Source of the DNA: Shewanella waksmanii ATCC BAA-643
Lineage (GTDB): Bacteria; Pseudomonadota; Gammaproteobacteria; Enterobacterales; Shewanellaceae
DNA: 64,000 bases
NCBI RefSeq assembly: GCF_000518805.1
Contig: NZ_KI912497.1
Location: 198,396 to 262,395 of the forward strand
Direction of reading: 5' to 3'
Made by a program: the position numbers and the translations under genes. Positions 61,318-64,000 of this stretch are shown here, one piece after another (position 1 is the first letter of the stretch; every line of letters begins with the position of its first letter). Under the pieces are notes generated by a model. That model did not search any database, was not told the DNA's origin, and worked only from the letters and a program-made list of their open reading frames with translations.

Positions 61318-61899
61318 ATGACCAGTCGTGATTACGCCAATAGGAAACCTGCCAATAAGGGGCGTGGCAAAGCGAAATCAAACCGTGGCCGCGGTAAAGC
61401 GGCTGCGCCAAAGCGCTTTCCATTGCTATTAGCCATTGTCACCTTAGCCTTGCTAGGTGGCTTTGGGTATTTCTTGTGGACCATTAACAACAGTGCCGGC
61501 ACCGTCGAGACTGTTGAACCTGAAGTGGTCACGCCAGCACCTGCCGTGAAAAAGCAAGACCCTAATGCGCTACCGCCTAAGCCCACAGAGCAGTGGACCT
61601 ATCAGCAAGAATTAGAAAACAAAACCGTTGAAGTTGATATTCCCGAATCAACCGCACCGACACGACCTTATCAGATGCAATGTGGTTCGTTTAGAACTGA
61701 GTCACAAGCCAATGAAATGAAGGCTGTGATTGCTTTCCAAGGCCTAGAAGCCCAAGTGCGCCGTACTACAGGCAAAAACGGCGTATGGTATCGAGTGGTA
61801 CTGGGTCCGTATGAGCGTAAACGTGCCGCCGAAAAAGATCGTCACGTGATTCAACGGGCCGGTATCAATGGCTGCCAAGTTTGGTTCTGGGAAGGTTAA
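61318..61899 (+). CDS. SPOR-domain protein, FtsN-like
   Basis: The 193-residue protein has a basic cytoplasmic N-terminus (NKGRGKAKSNRGRGKAAAPKR), one membrane segment at about 38-57 and a Pro/Glu-rich linker. A SPOR domain follows at about 115-190 (YQMQCGSFRTESQANEMKAVI). This is the FtsN architecture, but shorter. In E. coli FtsN activates septal peptidoglycan synthesis and its SPOR domain binds denuded glycan. Its start lies 11 bp after argS, so the two are co-transcribed. A stem-loop follows. Confidence 0.85.
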   Translation: MTSRDYANRKPANKGRGKAKSNRGRGKAAAPKRFPLLLAIVTLALLGGFGYFLWTINNSAGTVETVEPEVVTPAPAVKKQDPNALPPKPTEQWTYQQELENKTVEVDIPESTAPTRPYQMQCGSFRTESQANEMKAVIAFQGLEAQVRRTTGKNGVWYRVVLGPYERKRAAEKDRHVIQRAGINGCQVWFWEG

Positions 61900-61909
61900 T
61901 CGATACAAG

Positions 61910-61940
61910 CCAGTGCTGCCTGCCGGGGGCACTGGTTTAT
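61910..61940 (+). terminator. Possible terminator after the SPOR gene
   Basis: CCAGTGC and GCACTGG arms (seven bases) enclose a 12-base GC-rich loop and are followed by TTTATC. The T-tract is short. Confidence 0.45.
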
Positions 61941-62047
61941 CATTTATTATTCACAGTCAATCTTGCTTCAACCCAAACCACAGCGCTCGCAACTAAGTCA
62001 ACAACAGCATAGCCAATAAATAGTTAGCTTTTCCCATCACGTTTGAC

Positions 62048-62076
62048 CTTGATTTTTTATTGGGTCTCCCCCATAT
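62048..62076 (+). promoter_or_regulatory. hslV: Sigma-32 (heat-shock) type promoter of hslVU
   Basis: CTTGATT at 62048-62054 and CCCCATAT at 62069-62076 are separated by 14 bases. This matches the sigma-32 consensus (CTTGAAA, about 13-15 bases, CCCCATNT) nearly perfectly, 58 bp before the hslV start. E. coli hslVU is transcribed by sigma-32. Confidence 0.8.
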
Positions 62077-62133
62077 ATCTTCTATCACCCACTGATGTGG
62101 CATTACACGTCAGTTCGCGAAGAGGAAATATCT

Positions 62134-62658
62134 GTGACTACAATCGTATCAGTACGCCGTAATAACCAAGTCGTTATCGCTGGCGATGGCCAAGTCTCAC
62201 TCGGTAATACCGTCATGAAAGGCAACGCCAAGAAAGTGCGTCGTCTCTACCATAATAAAGTGCTAGCAGGATTTGCTGGCGGTACTGCCGATGCCTTTAC
62301 GCTATTTGAGCGCTTTGAAGCCAAACTAGAGATGCACCAAGGCCACTTGATGAGAGCCGCGGTAGAAATGGCCAAAGATTGGCGCAGTGACAAAATGCTG
62401 CGTAAGTTAGAAGCGCTATTGGCCGTTGCTGACACTGAATGCTCACTTATCATCACAGGTAATGGTGATGTGGTGCAGCCTGAAAATGATCTAATCGCCA
62501 TAGGTTCTGGGGGCAACTTTGCCCAGTCGGCAGCGACAGCCTTATTAGAAAACACAGACCTAAGTGCACTTGAAATAGCAGAAAAATCGTTAACTATCGC
62601 TGGTGACATTTGCGTGTTTACCAACCAATACAAAACGATTGAAGAACTTAATTACTGA
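62134..62658 (+). CDS. hslV: HslV, ATP-dependent protease subunit (starts with GTG)
   Basis: From the GTG at 62134 the product has 174 residues. It begins (M)TTIVSVRRNNQVVIAGDGQVSLGNTVMKGN, with the catalytic threonine at position 2 exposed after Met removal, and it matches E. coli HslV along its whole length. A ribosome binding site GAGGAAA sits upstream. The longer ATG-start frame at 62095 would bury the catalytic threonine and is wrong. HslV forms a dodecamer capped by the HslU ATPase to degrade heat-damaged and regulatory proteins. It is the first gene of hslVU. Confidence 0.97.
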   Translation: MTTIVSVRRNNQVVIAGDGQVSLGNTVMKGNAKKVRRLYHNKVLAGFAGGTADAFTLFERFEAKLEMHQGHLMRAAVEMAKDWRSDKMLRKLEALLAVADTECSLIITGNGDVVQPENDLIAIGSGGNFAQSAATALLENTDLSALEIAEKSLTIAGDICVFTNQYKTIEELNY

Positions 62659-62702
62659 GAATGACTGTGGTGTAGAACACCGCAGCCAGAGAAGGAATAC
62701 CT

Positions 62703-64000
62703 ATGTCTGAAATGACACCACGTGAGATCGTTCACGAGCTCGATAGCCATATTATCGGCCAACAAAACGCCAAACGTTCGGTAGCTATTGCGCTGCGTAA
62801 CCGCTGGCGTCGTATGCAGTTAAACGAAGACTTACGTCAAGAAGTGACTCCAAAGAACATTCTGATGATTGGTCCAACGGGTGTGGGTAAAACTGAAATT
62901 GCCCGTCGCCTAGCAAAGTTAGCTAAGGCCCCTTTCATTAAAGTTGAAGCGACTAAATTCACTGAAGTTGGCTATGTAGGTAAAGAGGTCGAGCAGATCA
63001 TTCGTGATCTTACTGATGCGGCTATTAAGCTTACTCGCGAAGAGCAGATGGTGAAGTGTAAATTCCGCGCTGAAGAAGCCGCAGAAGAACGTATTTTAGA
63101 TGCCTTGTTACCTAAGCCTAAAGAGGATTGGGACAACGAAACTAAAGACGATACCGGCACACGACAAATTTTCCGTAAGAAATTGCGTGAAGGTAAGCTT
63201 GACGACAAAGAGATTGAAATTGATGTCTCTGCGCCTCAAGTCGGCATTGAAATCATGTCGCCTCCAGGCATGGAAGAGATGACTAACCAATTACAAAGCA
63301 TGTTCCAAAATATGGGCCCAGGCGCTAGCAAGCGTCGTAAAATGCCGATTAAGGAAGCTTACAAACTACTCATTGAAGAAGAAGCCGCTAAACTGGTCAA
63401 CCAAGATGACTTGAAAGAACAAGCTATCGAACTTGTTGAGCAGCACGGTATTGTATTCTTAGATGAGATTGACAAGATCTGTAAACGTGGTGAAGCCTCA
63501 GGCCCAGATGTGTCTCGCGAAGGTGCACAACGTGACCTACTTCCTTTAGTTGAAGGCTGTACGGTAACGACTAAGCACGGCATGGTCAAAACCGACCACA
63601 TCTTGTTTATTGCCTCTGGCGCTTTCCAAATGTCTAAGCCTTCGGATCTGATCCCTGAGTTACAAGGTCGATTACCTATCCGTGTTGAACTTGAAGCGCT
63701 ATCAGCCCACGACTTCAAGCGTATTTTAACTGAGCCCCATGCCTCACTGACAGAGCAATACATTGCGCTAATGGCCACTGAAGGGGTCACTATCGAATTT
63801 GCTGATTCAGGTATAGACCGTTTAGCTGAAGCTGCTTGGCAGGTCAATGAGCGCACCGAGAACATTGGCGCACGTCGCTTACATACGGTAATGGAACGCT
63901 TAATGGAAGAGTTATCGTTCGAAGCCTCTGACAAGTCAGGTTCCACAACGGTAATTGACGCTGATTACGTCAATGCCCACCTAGATAACTTAGTTCAAGA
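62703..64000 (+). CDS. hslU: HslU, ATPase subunit of the HslUV protease (C-terminus cut by window edge)
   Basis: Reading from the ATG at 62703 gives 432 codons without a stop before the window ends. About ten more residues would be expected for the E. coli length of about 443. Motifs seen are MTPREIVHELDSHIIGQ, Walker A GPTGVGKTEIARR (about 57-69), the pore motif EVGYVGKEVE, Walker B GIVFLDEIDKI and the sensor block QGRLPIRVEL. An intermediate domain of helices (about 110-230) is present. HslU unfolds substrates and threads them into HslV. It lies 44 bp after hslV. Confidence 0.96.
   Translation, partial: MSEMTPREIVHELDSHIIGQQNAKRSVAIALRNRWRRMQLNEDLRQEVTPKNILMIGPTGVGKTEIARRLAKLAKAPFIKVEATKFTEVGYVGKEVEQIIRDLTDAAIKLTREEQMVKCKFRAEEAAEERILDALLPKPKEDWDNETKDDTGTRQIFRKKLREGKLDDKEIEIDVSAPQVGIEIMSPPGMEEMTNQLQSMFQNMGPGASKRRKMPIKEAYKLLIEEEAAKLVNQDDLKEQAIELVEQHGIVFLDEIDKICKRGEASGPDVSREGAQRDLLPLVEGCTVTTKHGMVKTDHILFIASGAFQMSKPSDLIPELQGRLPIRVELEALSAHDFKRILTEPHASLTEQYIALMATEGVTIEFADSGIDRLAEAAWQVNERTENIGARRLHTVMERLMEELSFEASDKSGSTTVIDADYVNAHLDNLVQ

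Noticed and set aside
62095..62133. ATG-start extension of hslV
   Set aside because: It would hide the catalytic N-terminal threonine; the GTG at 62134 matches the family exactly.

Overview
The window looks like a chromosomal segment of a Shewanella-type marine gammaproteobacterium. This rests on gene content and order: mreBCD-maf-rng-yhdP-nitrilase-tldD joined to a complete mannose-sensitive haemagglutinin (MSHA) type IV pilus cluster, then malic enzyme, rpmE, priA, argS, a SPOR protein and hslVU. No rRNA, tRNA, insertion sequence, prophage or CRISPR array was seen. Base composition and codon use look even by eye.

Layout. 1-5.2 kb is mixed housekeeping: a DUF4240 protein cut by the window edge, a small membrane protein, a two-receiver response regulator, HU, a TorF-family outer-membrane protein, a 57-residue protein and an AGCS sodium:amino-acid symporter. 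5.4-9.2 kb is a four-gene arsenic operon on the minus strand: arsR, acr3, a GAPDH paralogue and arsJ. It combines arsenite efflux with arsenate detoxification through 1-arseno-3-phosphoglycerate. 9.4-10.6 kb is an alpha/beta-hydrolase lipoprotein broken by a frameshift in a run of seven G. 10.7-16 kb holds pmbA/tldE, divergent darP, a large Ig-like lipoprotein and a small lipoprotein. 16-20.6 kb is a TolC/HlyD/ABC-2 exporter operon whose last permease carries an in-frame stop and which has no ATPase gene alongside.

20.8-32 kb is the tldD-nitrilase-yhdP-rng-maf-mreDCB block (cell shape, envelope lipid transport, RNA processing). 32.2-53.3 kb is the MSHA cluster, all on the minus strand, in transcription order mshH(csrD-like)-I1-I2-J-K-L-M-N-E-G-F-B-A-A'-A''-C-D-O-P-Q. 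It encodes the secretin, the alignment subcomplex, the assembly ATPase with its c-di-GMP-binding N-terminal motifs, the platform protein, three MshA-like pilins, minor pilins and a 1390-residue secreted MshQ. 53.5-57 kb holds malic enzyme, a secreted nuclease, rpmE and a short FimV-like protein. 57.1-64 kb runs on the plus strand with priA, argS, the SPOR protein, hslV (behind a convincing sigma-32-type promoter) and hslU, which runs off the end.

No wholly novel system was found. The points most worth a second look are the two disrupted genes, the exporter without an ATPase, the three major-pilin paralogues split by a terminator, and the multidomain MshQ.
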